NCBI GenBank assembly: GCA_022496805.1 | Contig: CM040085.1 | Span: 18,071,811-18,135,810 of the forward strand | From: Pohlia nutans | Lineage: Eukaryota > Streptophyta > Bryopsida > Bryales > Mniaceae | Direction: 5' to 3' | DNA: 64,000 nucleotides | In this document: positions 1-10,595 of the stretch, one piece after another | Position numbering within the stretch: position 1 is the first letter of the stretch | Layout of the letters: each line of letters opens with the position of its first letter | Notes under the pieces: model-generated | The model's database searches: none | What the model was told of the DNA's origin: nothing | What the model saw: the letters and a program-made list of their open reading frames with translations, nothing else | Position numbers and translations under genes: made by a program

Positions 1-31
1 TGTGTAGTACAAGCATTACAGTAAGGACATA

Positions 32-1045
32 TGGGACCTATGGAGGGGCATTTGTGTTTGCAGTCTCTACCAATAAGAAAAGAGAAGTCAAATCTTGGAG
101 AGGTGTTTAGTGCAGACAATAGGGAGTTGAAAGCATTGTAGGAATTTATTGCGTATAATGAGAGGTGTGTGGATACAGTACAGAATGTGGAACAAAACCT
201 ACATGCAATCGAGGAAGTATGGTGGTTGGTAAAGTATTTGAAGGAATTACCAATGAAAGATAGAAGTGAGAATGCAAAGCAATCTTTTGTCCTAATGAAG
301 CATATGTTTATGCAGTAGGAGACGATGTCAAGGTAGAGATGACAATAGAGAACGATGATTCAAATATTCCTAGTAATAGGAACAGGATTGTCAACTTAAT
401 CATAGCAACAATGCATGATCCAAAGCTTCGAAGATACTTCAGCCCTCGTAGGGAAAGACCTTCACAAACAGCAGTGACGAGAGTTTCTGGTAAGAAGGAA
501 GGCAATAGCAGCGGTAGGTCAAACATCATCAACACCTACTATGGGAACAACAAATGATCATTTTCCAGCATTTAATTCAGAGAGAGACTTGCAAATTGAA
601 CACTTTGTTGTTTTGACAATAGAGCGGAAAGAACTACAGGCCCCAGTACCTTCCTATGTAGGGAAGGTGATAGAATTTGGACAATGCAAAGTGGACAATG
701 AAAGTGAAAGTAATATAATATTGACCTATTATAAGGGCTGGCATGGAGGATGAACCAGGTTCAAAAGCAAAACACTACATGAATTGCATTCAAGCATCTT
801 GGGAGCCGTTTGGTGAGAAACATAGTTGGATGAACAAAGAAGCTGCTGTAATTTTGTGGATAGATGTGTCAGTAAGAATGAGAAGTGGACACCTGAAGTT
901 CAAGTTTATTACCATACATGGAGTACAAACAGAGAGCCAAATCACTATTCCCGACGAAGCAAAGCCGCATATACTTGAATATATTGCAATGCAGATGGAA
1001 GGCATCGATGATGAGAGGTTGCAGAATGATCTAGATGCTTATTAG
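32..1045 (+). pseudogene. Decayed ORF of unknown family
   Basis: Readable protein stretches follow each other on the plus strand but in changing frames: about 32-316 (with an in-frame stop near 140), 339-557, 541-753 and 743-1045. The last segment reads like the end of a real protein, with a Trp/Lys-rich stretch around WEPFGEKHSWMNKE and an acidic tail ending in LQNDLDAY before a TAG. The frame changes and stops suggest a relic of a coding sequence. I do not recognise the family. The surrounding region is transposon-dense, so a transposon-encoded protein is a reasonable guess, but no catalytic motif is visible. A multi-exon gene entering from the left edge is the alternative. Confidence 0.4.
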
Positions 1046-1565
1046 AATAAAATAGTACATACGTACTATATATGTTTTTGAAACATAGGTGTAGAGATGA
1101 TGAGTGAAAAGTTGGTACTATTATTAGATAGTATGAATTTGTAAATTGTTGTAATGTACAAAAAGGCTTAATGAAAGCATTTTCATTTATTTGTGCCCCA
1201 CTTCCAATTGCATACAATGTATTTGTATGGTTTTGTAAAATGAATATTGAAACTCGTGTTCGATAACTCCAACCTTCCGAAATTGGTATTCGAGATCTCC
1301 AACCTCCCGATTTCACAATAGAGATGCATTCCAAATAGAATCAAATTATGAGATACTCTAAATACAAGTAAAGCATTTTCCAAAATAAAGAAACTAAAAA
1401 AAATTCAAGAATTTGCAAAATATCCTTTTTGCAACTAAAATCGACGGAATGAAAATTTGGCCAAAATTTTCATGCAATTTCTTTTGAACTAAGTTTTTAG
1501 TCCGCCCGGAGGCCAAATGCATGATTATATGACCAAGTGCAAAAATAGGAAATTTAATTTTTTTT
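1046..1565. other. Intergenic, AT-rich, no gene seen
   Basis: No coding sequence is supported here. The only local structure noticed is an imperfect direct repeat around 1256-1312, where two neighbouring stretches share the pattern TTCGA, then CTCCAACCT, then CCGA. The right part may be a degraded 5' portion of the Tc1-like relic that follows. Confidence 0.4.
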
Positions 1566-2127
1566 ATGGAAAATGGTGCGTTAGTCCATCGGAGCAATGC
1601 CCAAAAAAAATGGCGAGAAGAGCGGATGTTGGAAAAGCTTCAATGGCCAACTCAATCACCGGATTTATATTCAACCAAGAACTTTTGGTCAAGGATAAAA
1701 GATGAAATCCAAAGGCAGCTAGAGACCCCCAAAAATGTTGAAGAAATGCGCACATCAGGAATTTAGGACCACACTTATTTTTAACGATTTCAGTGTGGTA
1801 TCCAATATTTCACGAGTTTGTGCATTATTTGCATGGATTTTGCGCTAATTCTATACTGAATCCGCATGAATTCTACATTCACTCTTTTCGTTATCTAACA
1901 AAGTGCAGAATCCGTGCAGAATCCGATTGAAAAATGTATGAAACCATGAAATATCGAATGTTGCACGGAAATTGTTTAAAATTCATGGGGTCCTAAATTC
2001 CTGATACAAGGCTCTTGAAGAAGTATGGGAATAGATAGATTGTGCTTCACTCGCACCGTTTCTTAGAAGCATGCCAAATCATATGACTGCAGTGATCAAA
2101 GCAAGAGGAGGCAGCACACGGCGGTAG
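1566..2127 (+). pseudogene. Tc1/mariner-like transposase C-terminal relic, split by a MITE
   Basis: The reading frame from 1566 contains the typical end of a Tc1 DDE transposase: ENGALVHRSNAQKKW, then WPTQSPDLYSTKNFWSRIKDEI. After the MITE at 1755-2004 the homology resumes with ALEEVWE, then SMPNHMTAVIKARGGSTRR and a stop at 2125-2127, which is the usual Tc1 C-terminus. In active members the first block carries Asp (DGAPVH) and the second carries Glu (PIENLW). Here these positions are Asn and Lys, so two of the three catalytic residues are lost. The N-terminal part was not found. This is a dead relic. A right-end-like sequence ending in GACTGTA lies near 2306, where the next element begins. 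Confidence 0.75.
1755..2004. mobile_element. 250-bp foldback MITE (family M1)
   Basis: The two ends are a perfect 16-bp inverted repeat beginning TCAGGAATTTAGGACC. Inverted similarity continues inward, imperfectly, for about 90 bp per side, so the element can fold back on itself. It has no coding capacity. It interrupts the Tc1-like transposase relic between codons for VEEMR and ALEEVW, which gives an independent check of its boundaries. A second, more diverged member of the same length lies at 42796-43045. The superfamily is not certain because the target duplication (AT or nothing) is ambiguous. Confidence 0.8.
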
Positions 2128-2304
2128 AATATCTTGTTGTTATTTTCCTCCCAATTTTGGCATACACGTAGCAATAGATATCATCCTCTCTTCCTCCGAT
2201 TTTTATTCCAATCGGTTGATATTTGTAGTTTTTGTAGATTTTTTGCCTACAAGTTTGTCGCAATGGTGAAAAGGGGAGCAACAAAAACTATTGAATGGTG
2301 ACTG

Positions 2305-3710
2305 TACAGTGGGGTCCAAAAAGTCGGCATAGTTTTTTTGTGTCTTTGCCTTCTACAATTCCCATTTGCACAAAAATAGTTGAAAGAGCGTGAAATTTTG
2401 TACACAACATTGCATCTTCATGAACAACATATGTGTAAAATTTGGTGGCATGAAAATATATGATGAAAAAAATAAAAATAAAAACCTAACTTCAATGTTT
2501 AACCCCTAAACGTCCAACCGTTCAGAAAGTGAACAATGTACAAAATCAAACACAGTTTTCTCATCCGTCATCAACTTTTTGATGTGGATTTTTTACTATA
2601 TATTTTATAGGAAGTTAGCTTCATGCATGTGTGATTTGATTAGAAAGGGGATGATCTGTGAAATTTTTATGCCTCATTTCATGTTGTAGTGATTCATCCA
2701 AAATTTCAAAGATTTTAATGTAAAAGTGCTCTTAAGAAAGTCAACCCATAAAATTAAGCAATCAAAAATCTTCAAAATTCACTACACTTAGAATATTACA
2801 TTTCACCCAATCACAACAAATTTCATGTCCAAATTACAAAAGAATTTTCAATTTCAAGTCTCCAATTTTAAACAAAATATTGGTGATAGAAATCACAGAT
2901 CTAACCATATGGATAGAATCTAAAATTTATAATGTGCAACTTTTATTCATACATCAAGTACAAAATATACTCTAGATTGCATTTTACAATGCATCTTTGC
3001 AAAACTGCCGAATTTGGAGAGGAGTGAGGACGTTTAGGGGTTAATATGTAAGAAGTCGTAATAATTACCAAAAAAATCCCTTACAATTCAAGTTTTGGAT
3101 AGAAGGTTAAGGATATGATGAGGAAGAATATGGTACATTTCGAATATGCCAATGGAGAATTTTCATAGAACGGACTTTGTTTGTTTGAATCAAATAGCTA
3201 AAATTGGAGTTTGAAATTTAAGTAGAAAAAGATTAAAATAATTTATTTTGTTTACCAAAAATCATATGCATGTATAGTGTATCTTATGTACTACAACATA
3301 GCCAAAATTTGACTAAAAGAATATAATTATATCATAAATATTCATAAATAGATCAACTGTGGAGTTAAAACTTTAAAATTCCATATTTAGATCATCAAAA
3401 CTTCAAATTTTATGATCTCTTTTGCATTGGATTTTGTAAAGGATTTCCATTCTATTTGTGAAGAATTTGATACCTTTAAGTAACAAAATTTGTCTATACA
3501 TTTCAACTACTTAAATGAGGTCTTAATTTGAATGAAGAATAAATCGAAAGATATATGTTTTTAAGATCACAATTGTAGTATGTGTAGTGCATCTTGTGTA
3601 CTACAACATGGCCAAATTTGGTTCCAAAATTCTCATTTTAGAAAAAGGAATGGTTATTGTTTGTAATAAAAGAAGAATGGAATTACATACACTTTTTGCA
3701 CCCCATTGTA
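2305..3710. mobile_element. TA-flanked non-autonomous Tc1-like element
   Basis: The left end reads TACAGTGGGGTCCAAAAAGT. The right end, read on the other strand, is TACAATGGGGTGCAAAAAGT, differing at two positions. Both start with the TA dinucleotide expected as a Tc1/mariner target duplication. The interior has no recognisable transposase, so the element is non-autonomous or degraded. It carries a complete TTAA-flanked element at 2499-3044. Two stretches near 3276-3316 and 3578-3620 repeat a GTACTACAACAT motif. The left end abuts the right end of the older Tc1-like relic, apparently sharing its TA. Confidence 0.65.
2499..3044. mobile_element. TTAA-flanked element, family T, copy 1
   Basis: The element starts TTAACCCCTAAACGTCC and ends with the exact inverse of that 17-mer. 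The outermost TTAA on each side fits a piggyBac-type target duplication, with terminal repeats beginning CCCCTAAAC. Its interior has no ORF of note and is shared, at clear nucleotide similarity, with copies at 8315-8903, 10020-10595 (inverted) and 58808-59429. A shared internal marker is ATATTGGTGATAG followed by CTAACC..ATGGATAGA. It is nested inside the Tc1-like element at 2305-3710. The piggyBac assignment rests only on the TTAA and the C-rich terminus. Confidence 0.75.
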
Positions 3711-5540
3711 CAGTATAGTAGGGGGATACAATCGGTTTGGCGTTTTTACATTCCACCTTCAAAAGAAATCAAAATTGTTTGCCATCTTTCAAATGCACAT
3801 AAATGGTCCCCTACCCACCAAATTTGGAATATGAGATTTCTTATGAGCTTGTGAACCGTCAAACCCGTCCACAAAGCGGGGTAAACCTTTACCGAGAGGT
3901 TTGGTATTTTTTTCTCCCATTTCTTTGTCTAATTGTAGCATTTTAGCTTATTAGACTTATTGGTGTTTTGAGAGTTCTTTCCATGCGGTGTTATTTGCCC
4001 TTTTTCATTATTCCTAATTTTCTGGGTAATTTTAGCTGAGTGGCGATTTTTGACCGTTTTATTATGGTTTGTGAGTGTTTGTAATATTTTGCCTATTATT
4101 TTAGGAGGAGTATTTTTTAGGACACCTTTGTAGAATTTGGACACTACTCTATGAGTAAAGCCCAAGTTCTAATTTTTGGGAAGAAATAACCCCCGGTTAA
4201 CTAGGAGTATAGTAGGAGTTTAGTTAGTGTAGAATTGGGGTAGGATAGATGGATGTTTCCTCTTGGATGAAGGTACTCTAAGTGGATGTAGCTTTGGGGT
4301 GGGAAATTCAAACCCACCCTTGTTGAGAGAAGGATTATTATGTTTTTTGTTGTTAAGAGTTTAGAGAGACAGGGGCGAAGCTTTGCCGGAGAGAATGGTG
4401 AATCATCTAGATTTGAAAAGTTTAGTTTTTGGGGTGAGGATTAGGAAATCAGTGGGAAATTAGGGAAAAGGTTCTGTTGGTGCATGATTTGATATGCGAT
4501 TGGAGCGTGGCGGCCAAGTTCACAGTGACAACCGTGAGTGTGGGGGCATGAGGGTGCTGATCCTTACGAGCATCGCGTGAGTGGGCGGTGAGGCGCTATG
4601 AGGGCTTCACGACCAGCATCACGTGTGCAGGAGACGAGAGCGGCGGCGTGAGGAGCGCAAGGTCAAGGCGGTGCCGCGTAGAGCACATTTGTGGTGGAGG
4701 AGACGAAGCACAATCCAGAGTGGAGCCGGTGTCTGCGTCGGCGCAGCGTGCAGCGGCGATCACAGTGGACGGAGTCCCACAATTTGTAGACTGCGACTAT
4801 AGTAGCGACGGAACTAGTTGATTCGGCATTGGGGACAGTCACCGTTGAGCAGATTGAGGGGAAGGTTCCGACATCGTCAAGACAACAGTGGGCGGCGAGG
4901 GTGTTGTTTGTGAGCATTGAAGGTGCTGGAGAATCGAGATACAATAAGGGACTGCCGATGCGAGCGTACTGGAGCAGCAGGGAGGATCGTGAGGCGGACC
5001 GCACCACGGCCGTGGTGGAGTGCGCGTTACGCTAGGACACGAGGTCTTTAGACGAGGCGGGGGATCCAGAAGACCAGGCGGCGAGATGCAACTCGTCGTT
5101 GCAGCAGGGAGTGGCAAGCGACACATTGGGTCGTAGCGCCCCAACAATACACAAAGACAACCACGACGAGGCCGGCGGATGCGAGGGCGAGGGTGTTGAC
5201 ATCGAAGGCGTGGTCGGCAGCGGAGGTGCGATCGGTAGCGGTCGGCAGTGAACCCAATCGCGACAGTGCGATCCCCTACCTCCGTGATATTACGAAAATC
5301 CCAGGGTGACAATAGGGAGGGAATGAATCCCTACCCCCTCCATTCTCCATTTTGCATGTTTTAGGACCCAATTTGACTCACTTAGGATTAGGAGGATTAA
5401 AGGGAACTTTGTTGTATCAATTGGTGATTTTAGTTGCCCAATTTTATGCGTTTATTTCATGAACGATTTTAATTATTGGTTAGTAGAGGGTGTGTGAGAA
5501 TTTTTTTATTTGGAACCTTGTGTGGTGTTGTGGGAATTTT

Positions 5541-5590
5541 GGCCCGGTGAGCGGCATAGCGCGGAAGCGCTGCCCAATTTTCACCGGGCC
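5541..5590 (+). repeat. Conserved 50-nt hairpin inside LTR copy A
   Basis: GGCCCGGTGA is followed 30 bases later by its exact complement TCACCGGGCC, with AGCGCGGAAGCGCT in the loop region, itself partly self-complementary. The same structure, same length, occurs in copy B at 19982-20031, while flanking sequence is more diverged. A related GACGTGAAAGCGCTGCCCA motif follows about 90 bases later in both copies. Confidence 0.7.
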
Positions 5591-6813
5591 AATTTCATAG
5601 TTAAAAGAGAAAATAGGATTGCAAGTTAGGGTTAATGGCACGACGTGAAAGCGCTGCCCAAAAAACCCTACACTTCCATTGCATTCTATAATCTTTGTGA
5701 CCCAATTGCGAATTGTAGTGTTGTGGGACTTGTTGTTTATGATAAGTCCAATTTGTGGAATCCTTGATGCTCATTTTGGGCCATGGGAGTGTGCTGTAAT
5801 TTTTGAACAAGTGCTGCCATTTGAGGTGAAGGTGCAATTTCCCTTCACTTGCTTAAATTTATGCTCAATTTCAACCCCATTTTGGAGTACTTGGTGCCCA
5901 TGGAAAATTGATGAGAATTAAGGTAGGAAAACCAAAAACGGTTAATGCCCTCAAGGCGTGCACTAGAGTTTTTTAAAAGCAGGGAGGTGGAAGACCGAAA
6001 ATGGAGAATTTTTGCATGACGAGGATTCCAAAAATTTACTAAAAATTGCTAATTTTTTTGGAATCTTGTGTGCGGTTTTCTGTGATATTAGTTAACCGTT
6101 TTTGGTGCTTTCATGTGTAGAAAAGGAAGAGTCTAGTATACAAGAAGGGGGTTTGACAAACTTCCCACTTTGAGAAATTGTAGATAATTATTTACGGGGA
6201 ATAAAAATACGAAACAACTTGCAGTCTTCATCATTTCTTCTTCTTCATCTCAAAAAAATTTCACATAATTTCTAACTCCATTCCTTCTAGTCAAATCACC
6301 TTATTTTCACCGTTTTTGGTTTTCCTACCTTAAGGCAATTGTGGCCCTTTTAGAGCCATTTCTTGGCATGTGTTTGTGCTGTCATTTTGGATAAAGGTGC
6401 AAATCCCCTCTATCTATCCATTCCTACCATCAAAATTGATTCATTTTTGAGTACTTGGTACCCATGAGCAATTGGTGTGACTTGGGACTATTGTGGTGAC
6501 TTTTTGGGCAACTTTTACTTGGGCCTTTGTGCTCCCATTGTTATTTAGAGTTGGTTTTCATCCAAATTGTTCTATTAGCGTTGCATTAGACTCTAATTAC
6601 TAGTATTGTGATTGCATGAGATTTTAGTAGAATTCTTCGGTATATGGTACTCTTGGGACCCGATTTGACCCTTCATTGTATGCTGTCATTTTTTGCACAC
6701 TTCCAATTTGTCCATTAGTGTACTACTTCATTCCCATGTTCCTTATTTGATTCATTTCATCCATTCCTAGCTAGAGGAGTCCATTTGCTCGGCATTGATT
6801 TACCCCATCCCTC

Positions 6814-8085
6814 CACTACTAGAGAGTGCGTAAAAACCAAGACAAAACCAACACACATCTGTTGGAACCAACAGAGAATGGGTTTAACGTAGCAAACATT
6901 TAGTCATCTACACAGAACCAACAAGTTTTCTCTAGGAACCAACAAGTTCCTGTTGATTTTCCTCTTGGAACCAACAAGTTTTCTCTTAAAACAATAAATA
7001 AAAACAGTAATTAAAAAACACTAAATAAAAACACTAAATAAAAACACTAATTAAAAATAGTGATTAAAAAAAAGTAAATAAAAACAGTAAATAAAAACAA
7101 TAATTAAAAACAGTAATTAAAAACATTAATTAAAAACATTAATTAAAATAAAGTAAATGAAAACAGTAATTAAAAACAGTAATTAAAAACAGTAATTAAA
7201 AAACAGTAAATAAAAACAGTAAATAAAAACAGTAATTAAAAAACGGTAAATAAAAACAGTAAATAAAAACAGTAAATAAAAACACTAACTCGAAATAGTG
7301 ATTAAGAAAAAATAAATAAAAACAGTAAATAAAAACAGTAATTAAAATAGTAAATAAAAAACAGTAAATAAAAAACAGTAAATATAAAATAGTAATTAAA
7401 AACAATAATTAAAAACATTAATTAAACTAAAGTAAATGAAAACAGTAATTAAAAACAGTAATTAAAAAATAGTAAATAAAAACAGTAAATAAAAACAGTA
7501 ATTGAAAAACAGTAAATAAAAACAGTAAATAAAAAAAACAGTAATTAAAACAGTAATTAAAAAATAGTAATTAAAAAACAGTAAATAAAAAAACAGTAAT
7601 TAAAACAGTAATTAAAAAACAGTAATTAAAAAACAGTAAATAAAAATAGTAATTAAAAACAGTAATTAAAAAATAGTAATTAAAAAACAGTAAATAAAAA
7701 TAGTAATTAAAAACAGTAATTAAAAAACAGTAAATAAAAACAGTAAATAATATGTAGTAGATAGAAGACAGTAAACGATACATAGTAAATATTATACTGT
7801 TTTTATTTACTGCTTTTATTTACTGTTTTTATTTACTGTTTTTAATTACTATTTACTGTTTTTATTTACTGGTTTTAATTACTATTTACTGTTTTTATTT
7901 ACTGTTTTTTAATTACTGTTTTTCATTACTATTTACTGTTTTTATTTACTGTTTTTATTGAACCAACACCGAACCAAGATAACTCTCTTGATTGTGATCT
8001 GGAATCAACTGTTCCTAACCCGCACAGAACCAACAGAATTTCTGTTGATTTTGTGCGGGTTAGGAACCCCATTTCTCTAGTAGTG
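6814..8085. mobile_element. Non-autonomous CACTA (En/Spm) element
   Basis: The left end is CACTACTAGAGAG and the right end is its inverse, CTCTAGTAGTG (11 bp matching), flanked by the 3-bp direct duplication CTC on both sides. CACTA termini with a 3-bp duplication are diagnostic of this superfamily. Subterminal repeats of GGAACCAACA and its inverse occur near both ends, also typical. No transposase is encoded. The interior is a long A-rich array. The insertion splits solo-LTR-like copy A just before its final 51 bp, and copy B, which lacks it, shows the approximate pre-insertion sequence. Confidence 0.85.
6985..7960. repeat. Low-complexity inverted array of a CAGTAATTAAAAA-type unit
   Basis: From about 6985 to 7790 the sequence repeats variants of CAGTAAATAAAAA and CAGTAATTAAAAA many times. 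From about 7793 to 7960 the same motif runs in the opposite orientation (ACTGTTTTTATTT). This makes a large foldback array inside the CACTA element. The ORFs it creates are Phe/Tyr/Leu-rich repeats with no coding evidence. Confidence 0.9.
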
Positions 8086-8106
8086 CTCGGCCGACTATAT
8101 GGTGCG

Positions 8107-8126
8107 TTGACCGGGCAACCGGTCAA
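8107..8126 (+). terminator. 8-bp hairpin with GCAA tetraloop near the LTR 3' end (copy A)
   Basis: TTGACCGG, GCAA, CCGGTCAA forms a perfect 8-bp stem closed by a GNRA-type tetraloop, ten bases before the repeat end. The identical 20-mer is at 21007-21026 in copy B, although the bases just upstream differ. Position and conservation suggest an RNA 3'-end or packaging/processing element; this function is inference. Confidence 0.5.
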
Positions 8127-8314
8127 AGTACTCATAGAGCTAATTTTATGTTTGTCAAGTTTCATGGCCTTAAGAATTATCAAAATAGAATTATTGCAAA
8201 TATACTAACGGGTATGTTTTTTTTAAGTTATCAAGTTAATGTTGATGAAAATATGACACCTCCGGGATGACGCCTCATGCTTCTAAAATCTAATCTTCCA
8301 TCATGCATATTCCT

Positions 8315-8903
8315 TTAACCCTTAACCGCCCAACCATGCATATTTTGCATGATGTACGGATTTGAAGTCCGTTGTCTCATCCATCATGCACTTTTTGCAA
8401 TGTGGATATTTTTATTGAAACTTTTATGGGAAGTTAGCTCCGTGCATGTATGATCTGATTAGAAAGGGGATGATAAGTGAAAATTTTATGCCTCATTTCA
8501 TGTTGTAGTGTTCCACCCAAAGTTTCGAAGATTTTAGTCTAAAAGTGCTTTTGAAAAAGTCAACTACAAAAATTAAGCAACCAAAAAATCTCCCAAAATC
8601 ACTACACTTAGAATATTACATTTCAACCCATCACAAAAATTTCATTATTAGATTGTCAATATCTTATTTGTAATCATATTACAAAAGAGTGTTAAATTTT
8701 AAGTTTGAAATTTAATACACAAATATTGGTGATAGCAATCGCAAATCTAACCGTATGGATAGAATCTAAAATGCATAAAGGACAACTTTTATTCATTCAT
8801 CAACTTGAAAATATCCCTCTTAGTTGCAGTTTATAATGCATCTTGGGAAAAACTGCCAAATTTGAAAAGGGTGAGAACGTTTAGGAGCTCATTTAGGGGT
8901 TAA
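8315..8903. mobile_element. TTAA-flanked element, family T, copy 2
   Basis: The element runs from TTAACCCTTAACCGCCC to ATTTAGGGGTTAA and shares with copy 1 the internal blocks around GGAAGTTAGCTCCGTGCATG, CATTTCATGTTGTAGTG and ATATTGGTGATAGCAATC. It has no coding capacity. Its right TTAA (8900-8903) is also the left end of the next element, so two TTAA-type insertions sit back to back. Confidence 0.7.
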
Positions 8904-9751
8904 CCCCTAAGTGTCCCTAGCTTTTTTGGGCTTAAAAACATCATTGCTTTTGATGTGTTATAAGACTAAATGTAGGTGAGGTATAGAAATCTCAACTGTA
9001 CAATCTTGTAATATACATGTTGTAGATGATGTGGATCAAATTTGGAGTCATTTGGCCATATAGATTACAAGATCATAGTGTTTTAGTATAAAAGAAGGAT
9101 GCTAAAATTTTCCTGGCAACACCGTTAGAGGTGAAATTCGTTTTCAAAATTACTCACATGAAAAAACTTTCAACTATAAAGTAGTTCAAAATCATCATAT
9201 AAACACATTAGTACAAAAAAATTAAAATTAAAATTTTAAATTTTTTAAAAAAAATCATGAAAAAATTCAATGTGCTCCAAAATGGCCTTGCAATGTCAAA
9301 AAAGTAGCCCAAAGAGTGACCCATTTGACCCAAAAAGCAAAAGTGTTCAAACTAGACCCGTGCACTAAAATGACTTCCAAACATTCAAAACAACATGGAT
9401 TGACATGAAAATTTTACCATGATAACTTGACTTCAAGGGAAATCCAACCCAATAATTTTTTTTTATTGAAAACGAACATGGGATGAAGGGAATACAAGCC
9501 CCCAAAGTTGCAGCCACCAAAATGCACAAAAACTGTCCAAAGAAAAGGACCTCTACTTTCAAATGATCACCAAAAATTCAATATATCTTGGATTGATCTG
9601 AAATTTTTACTACTCAAATTATACATCATGCGGTTCATTTTTCTAGAATTTCATTAAAATCGGACACTTTTTGCAAAAGTTACAGCTCTTCGAAGGTGAA
9701 TGTACCCCAAAAAACGTCCAAAATGTGGACGTCGGGACGGTTAGGGGTTAA
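8900..9751. mobile_element. TTAA-flanked element, second sequence type
   Basis: This 852-bp interval starts TTAACCCCTAAGTGTCCC and ends in GGGACGGTTAGGGGTTAA, giving terminal inverted repeats of about 18 bp with two mismatches and TTAA at both ends. The interior does not resemble family T copies, apart from the ends. No transposase is visible. It appears to be a distinct non-autonomous element using the same kind of ends. Confidence 0.6.
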
Positions 9752-10019
9752 CATGAGTACTTTTCAAAAGTAGTTGTCACTTGTCAATATGAAGCTACAC
9801 ACTTATTTCATGACCATTTGTTGTCCATGTTTGAAAATCTCACCATACGGTATACATGTAATTGTTTAACTTATAAAAGAACATGTGTGCCAATTTTTGT
9901 GGACTAAAGATTTATCAAAATGGAATTATTGCAAATTTACTAAATACACTTGTACATAGAATGGTGCGATTTTCAAACACTCATGAACGTTAACACTCAT
10001 GGTTTTCAACTCTCATTCA
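9752..10019. other. Intergenic, no gene seen
   Basis: A stretch at about 9903-9942 (TTATCAAAATGGAATTATTGC) repeats 8174-8210 directly. This suggests that the block of elements between them was inserted into, or duplicated with, the same background repeat. Nothing else is supported. Confidence 0.4.
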
Positions 10020-10595
10020 TTAACCCCTAAATGCCTAGAGCCCTCTCCAAATTCGGCAGTTTTGCAAAGATGCATTATAAAATGCAACTAAAAGGGATAT
10101 TTTGAACTTATTGTATGAATAAAACTTGTACATTATGAATTTTTGATTCTATCCATACAGTTAGCTCTATGATTGCTATCACCAATATTTTTGTATAAAA
10201 TTTGAAACTCAAAATTCAAAATTCTTTTGTAATTCGATTACAAATAAGATATTGACAATCTATGTATGAAATTTGTTGTGATTGGTTGAAATGCAACACT
10301 TTAAGTGTAGTGATTTGGAGATTTTTTGGTTGCTTAATTTTATGAGTTGACTTTTTTAAGAGCACTTTAACACTAAAATCTTCGAAATTTTGGGTGAATC
10401 ACTACAACATGAAATGAGGCATAGAAATTTCACAAATCATCCTATTTCTAATCGAATCACACATGCATGAAGCTAACTTCCCATAGAATTTATAGTAAAA
10501 AATCCACACTAAAAAAAAGTGCATGACAGATGAGAAAAAATGAATGAAATCTGTACATCGTCCAAAAAATGGACGCTCAGGCAGTTAGGGGTTAA
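10020..10595. mobile_element. TTAA-flanked element, family T, copy 3 (inverted)
   Basis: TTAACCCCTAAATGCC opens and CAGTTAGGGGTTAA closes the element. The interior is the reverse complement of copies 1, 2 and 5: TGCATTATAAAATGCAA near the left end and CCATAGAATTTATAGTAAAAAATCC near the right end. There is no coding capacity. The opposite orientation shows that these copies are separate insertions rather than a tandem duplication. Confidence 0.75.

Larger units (their letters stand above)
3850..8136 (+). mobile_element. Solo-LTR-like repeat, copy A (interrupted by a CACTA element)
   Basis: The repeat starts TGTGAACCGTC and ends ACTCATA, and is flanked by the 5-bp duplication GAGCT (3845-3849 and 8137-8141). 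Removing the CACTA insertion leaves about 3.0 kb that aligns along its whole length, with indels, to copy B at 17833-21036. Shared landmarks in order are: AAACCTTTACCG..AGGT, a TTTAGTTAGTG stretch, a GC-rich island (about 4500-5300), a 50-nt hairpin (5541-5590), a second GAAGCGCTGCCCA motif near 5650, and a terminal hairpin at 8107-8126. Termini starting TG with a 5-bp duplication and no internal retroviral genes fit a very long solo LTR. The TA end instead of CA is unusual. Confidence 0.65.

Noticed and set aside
4588..5312. ORFs in the GC-rich island of LTR copy A, and similar ones at 18949-19772 in copy B
   Set aside because: The predicted proteins of the two copies do not resemble each other, and their open frames follow from high GC content.
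7196..7783. Phe/Tyr-rich ORFs on the minus strand
   Set aside because: They are translations of the CAGTAAATAAAAA low-complexity array.
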